Source: a virus. From it: a stretch of 21,028 bases of DNA. The position numbers were made by a program, and so were the translations under genes. Shown here piece after piece: positions 7,601 through 14,327 of this stretch. The number at the start of each line of letters is the position of its first letter. Position 1 is the first letter of the stretch. The notes beneath the pieces are model-generated. The model saw only the letters and a program-made list of their open reading frames with translations, did no database searches and was not told the DNA's origin. Location of the stretch: the IMG/VR virus record IMGVR_UViG_3300048582_000008, positions 1 through 21,028 of that record, one strand, 5' to 3'.

Positions 7601-9265
7601 ATCTTCCCTAAGTGCAGGGTAGAGAGACAAGTCTTTAGCAATAGCTTCAGGAGTAGCACCTTGACTATACCAACCAGTAGGGACGTTACTGGTCTTCTTG
7701 ACCATAAAGCCACCTTCCGACACCTTACCAACTCTTTTTAGCCCGCCATATTTATTTGGGTCTAAGCTTGCTGTGGTAATACTAGTCTGCCAGTTATTTA
7801 TAGCCATAGACTCAACAGCATCATCAGTCTTAGGCACATCAAAATAATAAAGTTCATCAGAACCGTTTGCGTATTGCGATGAGTAGGCTTTGTTAGTTGA
7901 GTAGGTATTAGTTCCACCAATACCTCCGTGGTGGTAAAATCTTACCATATCAGAAGGAACGGGAGGCTCTGGTACTATTTTAGAACCAACGGGGACAATC
8001 TCACCAAGGATTTGGTCAGCGTATTTCTGCGCGGCTACTTGACTGGTAAAAGCTCTACCTTTAGTAGTGCCGTAGAACTCAGCCATAGTGATGTTGTCAA
8101 ATGGGTCTTTGTCTACAGTGACATCAATAGTCCTAAGGTTACCAGCTTTCTCAGCACGAGCTTTAGCCTGCTCCTTAAGAACAGCTACGAATGGTTCAAA
8201 GGTTTCATCGTCAATAGCAGAGCCAGAAGCAAGCCTTACAGCAATAGCCTCTTCCCTAGCCTGTAGGGCAAGCTCTACGTCCTTAACAGCGGCAGAGACA
8301 GTAGGAGACCTAATAGTGGTAGCCTCAGGCGTAAGGATGCTCTCCTTCCACGTAGCAGGGTCTACACCACCGGCAGGGTTATCCTTAATGACACCTTTAG
8401 TAAGAACCTCAGCAGTTTCCTCCACAGACTCTCTAGTCATAGCTACAAGCTTACCAGCATCACCAAGACCAGCAAGGAATGCTATAGCATCTAGACCAGC
8501 CAGACCTTGTTGCAGAGCAAGCTCCCCACCCTTACCTTGGTCCATGGTAAGCATAAGGAAGTCATTCATGTAGAAACGATTGCTATTGGTGAAGAAGCCC
8601 ATGTCAGCAGCCTCATCTACAATAGCCTGCATCTCTTTCTGAATGATACCGGGGTCTTCGTTAGAGTCCAGAAGCTGTAGAAACCTATCGCTAAGCTCTT
8701 TACGTCTCTCGACGTTAATAGACGAGACAATAGGAAGGTCAGAGGCAAGCATGTCTACAAAGTCAAAGTTAGCCCAGAAAGATTCTTCGTTAGACTCTGA
8801 CATCTTGTTGTTAAGAATAGTAGAGGCAATAAGGACGTTAGCAAGTCTTCCCTGAGCAGCACGTTGGGCTACAGGGCTATCACTTTGCTTAAGGGCGTGA
8901 AGCACTTCCTTAGGAACAAATGCCTTAAGCATAGGGTTAGTCTCTCTGAGTTCCTCAAGCTCAGCAATAGCCTGCTCAGGAGTCTTCTGGTCAAGTCTAG
9001 ACATCTCAATAACGTCTAGCATCTTGTTAGTCTGTTTCTCAGTAGTAATAGCCTGAGCCTTAGACTCAATAGGGCCAACAACTCCAGCCTCTAAGAAACT
9101 CTTTACTTCTTCCTTAGGAGTATTAGACACCAAAGGATACAGTACCTCAGCCTGATCCTTGAGGTATTCATTCTTAAGTAGGGCCGTAGGCCCAGTGGAT
9201 GTGTCCACATTGAGCCTAAGGATACTAGGAGTCTTCTTCTCTTCTTCTATCTTAAAGATAGCCAT
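4604..9265 (-). CDS. Giant internal virion/ejected protein (1553 aa)
   Basis: This 1553-residue protein is placed between the small core protein and the transglycosylase protein, where T7-like phages encode gp15/gp16. The long N-terminal part is helical and charged. Residues about 440-530 contain an unusual compact patch: FYHHGG at 443-448, TYSTNKAYSSQYA at 454-466, and LYYFDVP at 472-478. It recalls the core of ADP-ribosyltransferase-like domains, but no third catalytic Glu is evident. Around 1282-1305 there is one strongly hydrophobic segment (LGFFGATAVPFGGAALAWY) that could insert in a membrane. I see no transglycosylase motif. The start overlaps the upstream stop (TAATGG), with AGGA five bases away. 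It is probably packaged in the capsid core and ejected into the cell with the DNA. The role is inferred from size, position and composition; the biochemical function is unknown. Confidence 0.75.
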   Translation of the reverse strand: MAIFKIEEEKKTPSILRLNVDTSTGPTALLKNEYLKDQAEVLYPLVSNTPKEEVKSFLEAGVVGPIESKAQAITTEKQTNKMLDVIEMSRLDQKTPEQAIAELEELRETNPMLKAFVPKEVLHALKQSDSPVAQRAAQGRLANVLIASTILNNKMSESNEESFWANFDFVDMLASDLPIVSSINVERRKELSDRFLQLLDSNEDPGIIQKEMQAIVDEAADMGFFTNSNRFYMNDFLMLTMDQGKGGELALQQGLAGLDAIAFLAGLGDAGKLVAMTRESVEETAEVLTKGVIKDNPAGGVDPATWKESILTPEATTIRSPTVSAAVKDVELALQAREEAIAVRLASGSAIDDETFEPFVAVLKEQAKARAEKAGNLRTIDVTVDKDPFDNITMAEFYGTTKGRAFTSQVAAQKYADQILGEIVPVGSKIVPEPPVPSDMVRFYHHGGIGGTNTYSTNKAYSSQYANGSDELYYFDVPKTDDAVESMAINNWQTSITTASLDPNKYGGLKRVGKVSEGGFMVKKTSNVPTGWYSQGATPEAIAKDLSLYPALREDELGNGVWAHIGSGLAQTDWTNNAILKQGEAARALALESIEVDVGAKLKAVGRDGRTAVEKVFKELRDGSLANLRQAPTTAEFDDYFFKINGRKATEDELDLYRLQQEWNDTDWFMSADMHFKREVNRGVEILVPQDGMEVPAIKSSREANAGREVWDADAGKYVAIESLSGDREIYRLVEATEFGGQMTDLVASATPRTRALKHTDVMGYNVGGSRLYANNKTNFMIKQDTTVDLAGGVTRQGTPRTILVAKTEKEANKAVAEINEVLTELHKIANPKAFDNADDYIRVIQSKNGDVNLNELIARNSAWNTDVHSVMDLVEFATENKFDLRELVDAVSDGQQLVKGDSMIGDITFKDVAIAPGPLKYGDFRNDKVLMGYGGQRLPTVAPFEAMQRSVMSAMARQTEVAYESRAILRLYKTALEENLLSKQNIAAIRNMSLRQKARNMEIATGTEFGKKLELERKKILTRLEKQRVLDVAYHNMKDRWSNILYDKGFKKISEKMDALSADPVSGTRGIVFDTFFWGAVDQAWVQASQLFAIMAMSNKTRGIEAAALAPFFRGTVANGHAAVEEAMSKLMGKAVSVDPKHMKDMIDVFKTSGRAAVQASVADLGEDAGGKIALRTVREKGRFFYNEGELISRISAHISASLDYIAKYGPKADLKSQHAKRWVMHESDKLTHAMTSTSRHPIEQFPMMQFMSYALRMTEFMTAGLAGGKNVLTSTQKIKLGTMQLGFFGATAVPFGGAALAWYEYRYGTGLDETTYNAIRKGALDTLLSYITGIETEAGGRIAWGEGLTTTIQDLSNKNIVEILLGPTGTVATNAFESLNQFAGNLKYGMSRGTVDDIIDIFKTMKFANMYHNAILAWKHETYSMRNSGGVLLDDVSRGEAIAMALGIPLERVNSIWDTIGNTKLLDAYYKDVGKKISKMYYDLHREVDQNGWTSPYARQLTASIEEMYKLNPEQHRYSKYVDNTFRSMYEESMLNEAKREAERNAAGANQ

Positions 9266-9768
9266 TAGAATCCTGCTCTACCTGCGTGAGAAGTATAAGG
9301 TTGTTGACGCTGGAATGGCCCAGTACCAGCAGCGGTAGCTGAAGTGGGCTTCTTAGCTGAGGTATCTCCTGTGCCATTGAAGTTAGCAAAACCACCAGAG
9401 GCTTGCCATAGGGTGCTACCCATACTAGCAATAGCTCCCCAAGTCTGAGCCTTCTGTGTAGCTCTCTCGATATCCCCACTAAGCGAAGACATCTGGCTAG
9501 AGAAGCCCAGCCCAGAGCCAAGCTGAGAGCCTAGAGATGTGATACCACCAGCAAGCGCAGAGCCACCTAAGGCACCCATACTAGCGGCAGCAGAGATAGC
9601 CATAGCCCTACGAAGCTGAGCCTCTCTAATAGACTCTCTGTTGCTTCTGTCGGTAGCTAACTGCTGTTGTTTACGACCAGCCTCAGCGGCCTTCTTTTGC
9701 TCTCTGTAGGCCATAATAGTACCACCAACTGTGGCTACAGCACTAACAACTGCGACTACTGGTGCCAT
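9265..9768 (-). CDS. Small internal core protein, T7 gp14-like (167 aa)
   Basis: The 167-residue protein has a hydrophobic N-terminus (about 3-19, PVVAVVSAVATVGGTIM), then a basic Gln/Ala-rich helix (20-55). Next comes an Ala/Gly/Ser-rich segment (55-95, ISAAASMGALGGSALAGG) and a polar tail. Length, composition and position just before the giant ejected proteins match the smallest internal core protein of T7-like phages (gp14, about 196 aa), which inserts in the outer membrane during infection. Sequence similarity to gp14 itself is not obvious to me. The ATG overlaps the preceding stop (TAATGG), and GGAG lies seven bases before it. The virion role is probable; outer-membrane insertion is inferred by analogy. 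Confidence 0.7.
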   Translation of the reverse strand: MAPVVAVVSAVATVGGTIMAYREQKKAAEAGRKQQQLATDRSNRESIREAQLRRAMAISAAASMGALGGSALAGGITSLGSQLGSGLGFSSQMSSLSGDIERATQKAQTWGAIASMGSTLWQASGGFANFNGTGDTSAKKPTSATAAGTGPFQRQQPYTSHAGRAGF

Positions 9769-10067
9769 TATAATTCTCCATAAAAGTAGACATCCATATT
9801 ATCAGCATGTCCTTTTTTCTTAAAGTTAAGTTTTGTGAGTAACTTGGTTATCTTTAGATTATTTGGATCAATGGCAGCAAAGATTCCCTTGTATCCAACT
9901 GTCTTAAAGAATTCATACCACACCTCTAGCCTAGCCTGCATGTCCAAGAATGTTTCTTTAGTCATCTTAATCTCAGGAAGGTGTGCGATGACATATTCCT
10001 CGTTGTATTCTAGTCTAATAGTGTAGTTCTTAGTCTCAATGAATGTAAGAGAATTAGAATCTGGCAT
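9768..10067 (-). CDS. Degenerate GNAT-like protein between nozzle and core genes (99 aa)
   Basis: The C-terminus (LLTKLNFKKKGHADNMDVYFYGEL, residues about 76-99) looks like the last part of a GNAT acetyltransferase, where a helix and a Gly-Phe-type turn precede the final strand. GIFAAIDPNNLKI resembles the preceding GNAT strand. The acetyl-CoA-binding motif (Arg/Gln-x-x-Gly-x-Gly/Ala) is missing from the place where it should be, so catalysis is doubtful. In T7 the gene at this position is gp13, a small virion-assembly protein. I chose the ATG at 10067, with GGGA close upstream, giving a 14-base overlap with the nozzle gene; an in-frame TTG at 10079 would add four residues. The fold is a moderate-confidence reading; a structural or assembly role is inferred from position. 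Confidence 0.6.
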   Translation of the reverse strand: MPDSNSLTFIETKNYTIRLEYNEEYVIAHLPEIKMTKETFLDMQARLEVWYEFFKTVGYKGIFAAIDPNNLKITKLLTKLNFKKKGHADNMDVYFYGEL

Positions 10068-12330
10068 TAGTCCCGACAAGAACAGAGTACCCTAGAAGTA
10101 CAAAGTTCTTTCCTTCTTCTGCAATAAACTTAAGTCTCATAGACCTACCTGAGCCTCTAACCTTAAGTCTGGATGTTACAACGTCTTTAGTCTGTCCATT
10201 GCCATCCTCAGTGTAGACTGGAGTAGGTTTGATACGGTACACCTGTTGCCTAGTAGAAGCTGACTTCTTGAAGTCCCAGTAAGCCTCCATAAACAGTCCT
10301 GAGGGGTTAATGGTTACATAGCCGGGGGCAGGCCCAAAGCCTTCTTCAGTAACCCTACAATACGTGGTGACATAGGGAGCACTCTTCTTAAGCAGAAGGT
10401 CTCCTGCAAAGTCATACCCGCACTCTACAAAGCTTTCGTAAGTCTGTGTGCCCCAATCATAGAAGCGTTCATCATTAAAGGTACTAATAGTGATCTGCCC
10501 AAAGGCTGGGAAGTCTTCACTAGGTACATAGGTAACAAAGCCAAGTTGAGTATCAGCTTCTGTGATAAGGCTATAGCCATCTACCCAGACAGGAGCACTA
10601 AGTTGATCTGTTACAACAGCACCTAAAGAGTCTACGATATTATCGTTAAACCTAGTAGCCCCATAAGAATCAAAGAAGAATGGTGCCACTATGTAGGTGT
10701 TAGCCGAAGCCACCTTCCACGGATAGAAGGCTTGTAGTGGGATATTAAGGATAAGCATATCAGTCTTACGGTTAGGTACAGTCTCTCCGTTAGCTGGAAA
10801 CAGCCAGAAGATTTGCTTGTTTACCCTATCGTAAGCAGATACAACAGTCTCTTTAGCGTTGGTGTCTAATCCATCCCACAGAGTCTGAATGGTGGAGATA
10901 GAAAGGTTCTGTTCCATAGGGAAGCCAGAGCTTTCATCATAGGCAAAGGTATGGATACCATACTTAGACCACCAGAAGGGGACACCCTCAGCTTCTACAA
11001 AACTACCAATAGAAAACAGTCCTACGTTAGAGACCTTAGAGACATAGTAGCTAGAAGCACTAAAGCGGCTATCTGGACCAGAGATAACCCAGATACCATT
11101 GTCAGCAAAGACGTACAGGTATTGGTTGTGGGCATAAATCTTTTTGATGTTATTAGCCTCTGGGATGTTAATGACACCACCATCAGTCTCAAGAAGATCA
11201 TTGAAATATTCAGAAGCAGGGTCATTCTGCTGGAGGCACTCACCGATAATAGTGCAGCTAGAGGACTCCTTGATGGTCTCTAGGATGCGGCTATAGAGCA
11301 CCTTGCCAGAGTTCTTACCACTACCCAATCCAGCGTAGAACATGCGGCCAGCATAGGCAGCAACAGACCTAAATCTTTCTTTCTCTACTTCATTAGGAAT
11401 ACCAGTAAGACCAGAGATTTCATTCCTATCTTTATTAAAGAAGTCAAGAATAAAGTGTCCGTTACCGATAAGGCTTGAACCAGCGTAGACCTTCTCCCAA
11501 GGAGTGGTATCAAAGTTACCATCCGAGAGTTTACCACTAAACCAAGGGTGGGTAAGAGCAGGCCACTTCTCTCTTGTACGTACATAGATGTACAGAGCCT
11601 CAAGACCATTGCTGCTATACACACGCTGTCTGGGTCTCAGAGGACCTGCTGCGTTACCGTCAAAGATAACACCAACAATCTCGTCAGTGCTGCTTAACGG
11701 GTCTTCACCGTAGTTACCAGCCCAACCAGCGTTAAAGGTATCATACTTTCTCTGGTTAGTAACAGTAGCCTTAGGGATACTAAGGTTAAGGTCGCAGACA
11801 TCAGACTGCCAGTCAAAGTCTCTAACTCTGAATTCAATCTGAGTGGCTACAATAGCATTATTCTCATAAGCAAGGTAGACAGTGTTAAGACCCTCACTAG
11901 CTACGACAAGAACACCAGCAATGGTAGCAAACTCCATACGGTAGTCTTCTACACTCTTACCAGGAGCGGCATAGTCATCAAGGTTGATGTTCAGAGCTAG
12001 AGGGTCATAGCCGGTGCTATAGGGAGCGTTAGAGCTATTATAGAACCAGAGTACAGAGCCAGCTTGAACAACCATAAAGCTAAGGCTAGCGATACCACCG
12101 GGGTTATCCCATCTACCCACATACAGAGGCAGATTTGGGTCTACAGTGAACTGAGAGAGTTGGTACCCCGGTTCAAAGTTTAATCCAAGTCTACGGGACC
12201 TAGAGCCATCCCTAGACAAGACACAGTTAAGCTCATCAACAGAAGCATTCTCAGGAAACGTAAGTTCCCCAGCTTCTGTAATAAGACCTTTAGTAAGGTT
12301 GTTAACTGTGCGTTGATTAAGATTCTGCAT
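10054..12330 (-). CDS. Tail nozzle protein, T7 gp12-like (tail tubular protein B)
   Basis: The 758-residue protein is close to the size of T7 gp12 (794 aa). The N-terminus has the family's pattern: QRTVNNLTKGLITEAGELTFPENASVDELNCVLSRDGSRSRRLGL, residues about 6-50, describing genes whose products wind onto the tail as a beta-rich propeller. The remainder is rich in aromatic residues, Asn, Gly and beta-prone stretches, with IYAHNQYLYVFADNGIWVISG at mid-protein typical of the propeller strands. It should form the hexameric nozzle below the adaptor and help anchor tail fibres. It directly follows the adaptor module and precedes the core proteins, as in T7. The start overlaps the upstream gene by 14 bases; the ribosome site is weak (AAAG), suggesting coupling. 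Confidence is high. Confidence 0.9.
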   Translation of the reverse strand: MQNLNQRTVNNLTKGLITEAGELTFPENASVDELNCVLSRDGSRSRRLGLNFEPGYQLSQFTVDPNLPLYVGRWDNPGGIASLSFMVVQAGSVLWFYNSSNAPYSTGYDPLALNINLDDYAAPGKSVEDYRMEFATIAGVLVVASEGLNTVYLAYENNAIVATQIEFRVRDFDWQSDVCDLNLSIPKATVTNQRKYDTFNAGWAGNYGEDPLSSTDEIVGVIFDGNAAGPLRPRQRVYSSNGLEALYIYVRTREKWPALTHPWFSGKLSDGNFDTTPWEKVYAGSSLIGNGHFILDFFNKDRNEISGLTGIPNEVEKERFRSVAAYAGRMFYAGLGSGKNSGKVLYSRILETIKESSSCTIIGECLQQNDPASEYFNDLLETDGGVINIPEANNIKKIYAHNQYLYVFADNGIWVISGPDSRFSASSYYVSKVSNVGLFSIGSFVEAEGVPFWWSKYGIHTFAYDESSGFPMEQNLSISTIQTLWDGLDTNAKETVVSAYDRVNKQIFWLFPANGETVPNRKTDMLILNIPLQAFYPWKVASANTYIVAPFFFDSYGATRFNDNIVDSLGAVVTDQLSAPVWVDGYSLITEADTQLGFVTYVPSEDFPAFGQITISTFNDERFYDWGTQTYESFVECGYDFAGDLLLKKSAPYVTTYCRVTEEGFGPAPGYVTINPSGLFMEAYWDFKKSASTRQQVYRIKPTPVYTEDGNGQTKDVVTSRLKVRGSGRSMRLKFIAEEGKNFVLLGYSVLVGTNARF

Positions 12331-12640
12331 GTTTTCTTTGCTGACGTTCTTCGTGGAGCCTATCGGACCTTACTGCAAAAGTCTCTTTAGTATTCTTGAT
12401 GTACTGGGTTACAGCGTGGATAGCAGAGTCTAGGGAAGTATACTTACCAGAGAGTTCATTAGGCACAACACCTTTAGTGGTGTTCACCGAGAAGAACAGG
12501 GCTGATCTTAACTTGTTAACAACAAACTCAGCCTTGTGCTTACTAGAGGTAATTCTAGCCTTCTGTCCTTCTAGATCAACGTCTACCGTAAAGATTTCTT
12601 CTGTTGGATTGCTTGGTTTTGTATCTATCGTTTTGGACAT
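12317..12640 (-). CDS. Unknown protein between adaptor and nozzle (about 107 aa)
   Basis: The open frame begins at a GTG at 12682, but the first ATG, at 12640, seems the better start (MSKTIDTKPSNPTEEIF). Even so it overlaps the end of the adaptor gene by 65 bases, and neither start has a convincing ribosome-binding site. The protein is charged: a beta-prone stretch (IFTVDVDLEGQKARITSS), then KLRSALFFSVNTTKGVVPNEL, then a helical, basic tail (RSDRLHEERQQRKH). I do not recognise the family. T7 has no gene between gp11 and gp12, so this may be a tail assembly factor or minor tail component. The exclusive part of the frame (12330-12575) would otherwise be an unexplained gap in a fully packed operon, which is the main argument that it is real. 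Confidence 0.6.
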   Translation of the reverse strand: MSKTIDTKPSNPTEEIFTVDVDLEGQKARITSSKHKAEFVVNKLRSALFFSVNTTKGVVPNELSGKYTSLDSAIHAVTQYIKNTKETFAVRSDRLHEERQQRKHAES

Positions 12641-13286
12641 AGGACTTGAGTCGTCTAGCTGCTTGTTCAATTTTAGGGTCACTTCCAGATTTAAAGACAG
12701 AGAAGCACACAGACTTAGATTCTGCCAGAAGATAGGGGAACATAGTCTCGTTCAAATCAACAATGAAAGAGTCAGACATAGTAAAGGTAGGATACTTGGT
12801 ACCCCAGCATCTAGTCTTACTCTCCTGAAGAGTAGTGTCTTCTACGTTGTTGTAGCTGTCACAGACAATGTATTGGTTATCAAAAGAGGTGTAGTACCTA
12901 GGGTTCTTACTGTTACGGCAAGTAAGGGGAATGTTATTAACTGGGTGAGTATAGTTAAAGACATCATCACCAGAGGTAGGAAGAGAGGCTAGAAACTCCG
13001 TAGGGTCTTTCCAGTAGACTTCCTTACCATCGTATTCAAAGACTCTAATCTCTTTTACATTCTCAGGATAAAGGAACATGCTGGGACGAGCACTATCGGA
13101 TAGAGCAGTAAGCTTGAGAAGCTCATCGTGCTCAGGGTTCTCTCTAGCAGCAATAATATTGAAGTAGGTATCTCTGATAACTGAAGCACACTGTTGGGCT
13201 TCTTCGGTATCAAAGATGCTGTTGACTGGCTCACTATCCATATCGTTTAAAATACTTTGCGTCATGTCCAGCAATGTTCTCTTCAT
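12576..13286 (-). CDS. Tail adaptor protein, T7 gp11-like (tail tubular protein A)
   Basis: The 236-residue protein is a little longer than T7 gp11 (196 aa). The N-terminus has the family pattern: TLLDMTQSILNDMDSEPVNSI, then DTEEAQQCASVIRDTYFNIIA (about residues 4-46), the helical part that packs against the portal. The middle (about 70-190) is rich in Tyr, Trp, Phe and Asp, as in the beta-rich part, and the C-terminus is basic (RYKTKQSNRRNLYGRR). It should form the dodecameric ring joining portal and nozzle. GGAG lies seven bases before the ATG, and the start also overlaps the stop of a 13-codon frame as ATGA. Assignment is strong from sequence and position directly upstream of the nozzle module. 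Confidence 0.9.
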   Translation of the reverse strand: MKRTLLDMTQSILNDMDSEPVNSIFDTEEAQQCASVIRDTYFNIIAARENPEHDELLKLTALSDSARPSMFLYPENVKEIRVFEYDGKEVYWKDPTEFLASLPTSGDDVFNYTHPVNNIPLTCRNSKNPRYYTSFDNQYIVCDSYNNVEDTTLQESKTRCWGTKYPTFTMSDSFIVDLNETMFPYLLAESKSVCFSVFKSGSDPKIEQAARRLKSYVQNDRYKTKQSNRRNLYGRR

Positions 13287-13324
13287 AACTTTTCTCCAAG
13301 CTCATCAATCGGGAGGTCAAACAT
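13283..13324 (-). CDS. Possible 13-residue minigene tiled upstream of the adaptor
   Basis: A 14-codon frame (MFDLPIDELGEKL, then TGA) exactly fills the space between two genes. Its ATG overlaps the stop of the 150-aa gene as TAATG, and its TGA overlaps the adaptor start as ATGA. AGAGG (13331-13335) sits six bases before its ATG, a good ribosome-binding spacing. It may be a coupling device that carries ribosomes from the preceding gene to the adaptor start rather than encode a functional peptide. Chance cannot be excluded for so short a frame, though a double overlap plus a ribosome site is a lot of coincidence. Confidence 0.4.
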   Translation of the reverse strand: MFDLPIDELGEKL

Positions 13325-13776
13325 TAGGAACCTCTAATAAAGACCGTTACAAAAAGCTTTCTAGCGGTGTCGGAAGCACCGTCAGTTTCGACAGAAATTC
13401 TACTGTCGTTAGTTACAGTATTGTTGGAGGAAGGGTTAAGAATATCAATGTCTCCAGCGGCAGAACCAGACTGAGTAATCGTAAGAGTACCCATAGAGGC
13501 ACCAGCAGCATCCTTGACAGTGACAATAGCGTTAGCCGTAGTAAGTGCACCAGCAAGTACGGTTACAACCTTAACCACAGTACCAGCGAATGGAATGGGA
13601 AGATAGATAGTGCTGGCAGTAGACACATCGTCAATCACACCAGACACAGCGTAAGGGGGGTTAGTCCAGTTACCAGTACCAAGACCATCAGCAACGTAGA
13701 CCTCACCTACAGTGGCATTTTCAATACCCTTAGGTTCATGTAGATCAGCACCAGTTAAAGTAGAATGAGCGGGCAT
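13324..13776 (-). CDS. Probable small structural (surface/head fibre-like) protein (150 aa)
   Basis: The 150-residue protein begins MPAHSTLTGADLHEPKG, then ATVGEVYVADGLGTGNW. That N-terminal style is shared by many small phage structural proteins that bind the virion surface. The rest is Thr/Ala/Val/Gly-rich and beta-prone (VVKVVTVLAGALTTANAIVTV; MGTLTITQSG; KLFVTVFIRGS) with no Cys. It fits an immunoglobulin-like or jelly-roll surface domain. AGGA lies seven bases before the ATG. It is the first gene after the hairpin terminator that closes the capsid block, so it should be made at a lower level than the capsid. I do not recognise a precise family; a minor decoration or head-fibre role is inferred. 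Confidence 0.6.
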   Translation of the reverse strand: MPAHSTLTGADLHEPKGIENATVGEVYVADGLGTGNWTNPPYAVSGVIDDVSTASTIYLPIPFAGTVVKVVTVLAGALTTANAIVTVKDAAGASMGTLTITQSGSAAGDIDILNPSSNNTVTNDSRISVETDGASDTARKLFVTVFIRGS

Positions 13777-13795
13777 ATTAGTTCCTAAGGTTAAA

Positions 13796-13821
13796 GGCTA
13801 GGGAGCCGAAACCCCCTAGCC
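13796..13821 (-). terminator. GC-rich hairpin, probable partial terminator after the capsid block
   Basis: On the transcribed strand the 8-bp arms GGCTAGGG and CCCTAGCC pair perfectly around a 10-base loop. The hairpin starts nine bases after the stop of the decoration gene. Only three U residues follow (TTTAACC), so termination would be partial. Its place directly after capsid plus decoration genes is that of T-phi after gene 10 in T7, which lowers transcription of the tail genes relative to the capsid. Confidence 0.65.
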
Positions 13822-13829
13822 AAGTTAGA

Positions 13830-14312
13830 TTAGAGCTTCACGTATTCAATGTAAAGCTTGCCTGCACCAGCGGTGTAAGCGGCAGTGGCGTAGATAAGCC
13901 CGATGTAGGCATTCTCTGCGACATAGCCAGCCGTGGTGAGGTGAGCGCCGTCACAACGCACGGTTTCACCAATCGCGTCAATAGCGGTCAGAGCAACAGT
14001 AGCGTCGATACCGTCTGCGTCAATAGCAGTACCGGCAGCGTTGTAGGTACCGATGGTAAGAGTAGCAGCACCACCAGAGGTAGCAGCCGTAGTCATAACC
14101 AGTGTGGCGCTAAGGATCAACGAACCAGCCGGGATAACCGGATTCATTACGTCGATGTTAGAAGCGCCAAAGGTGGTACCGATAGCGGTAAAGGCCGGGA
14201 TGTCCACGACCAGAGTTTGGTGCATAGCGCCGGGAGAGGTACCCTGCGTTTTAACAGCACCCTGATCTGCGTCGGTAAGGACTCTAAGGCCGTCAGCGTT
14301 AGTGTAAGACAT
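13830..14312 (-). CDS. Probable head decoration protein (160 aa)
   Basis: The 160-residue protein starts MSYTNADGLRVLTDADQG, followed by a long beta-prone region rich in Ala, Thr, Gly and Ile (IPAGSLILSATLVMTTAATS; ATLTIGTYNAAGTAID; LYIEYVKL at the end). It contains one Cys (CDGAH) and no membrane segment. It is encoded just downstream of the major capsid gene. AGGAG lies nine bases before its ATG. It shares the capsid gene's GC-rich, C-ending codon use, so it is probably made in comparable amounts. Those points suggest a capsid-binding decoration or cementing protein. Direct evidence of capsid binding is not in the sequence; a head fibre is the main alternative. Confidence 0.65.
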   Translation of the reverse strand: MSYTNADGLRVLTDADQGAVKTQGTSPGAMHQTLVVDIPAFTAIGTTFGASNIDVMNPVIPAGSLILSATLVMTTAATSGGAATLTIGTYNAAGTAIDADGIDATVALTAIDAIGETVRCDGAHLTTAGYVAENAYIGLIYATAAYTAGAGKLYIEYVKL

Positions 14313-14327
14313 GTAATTATACTCCTA

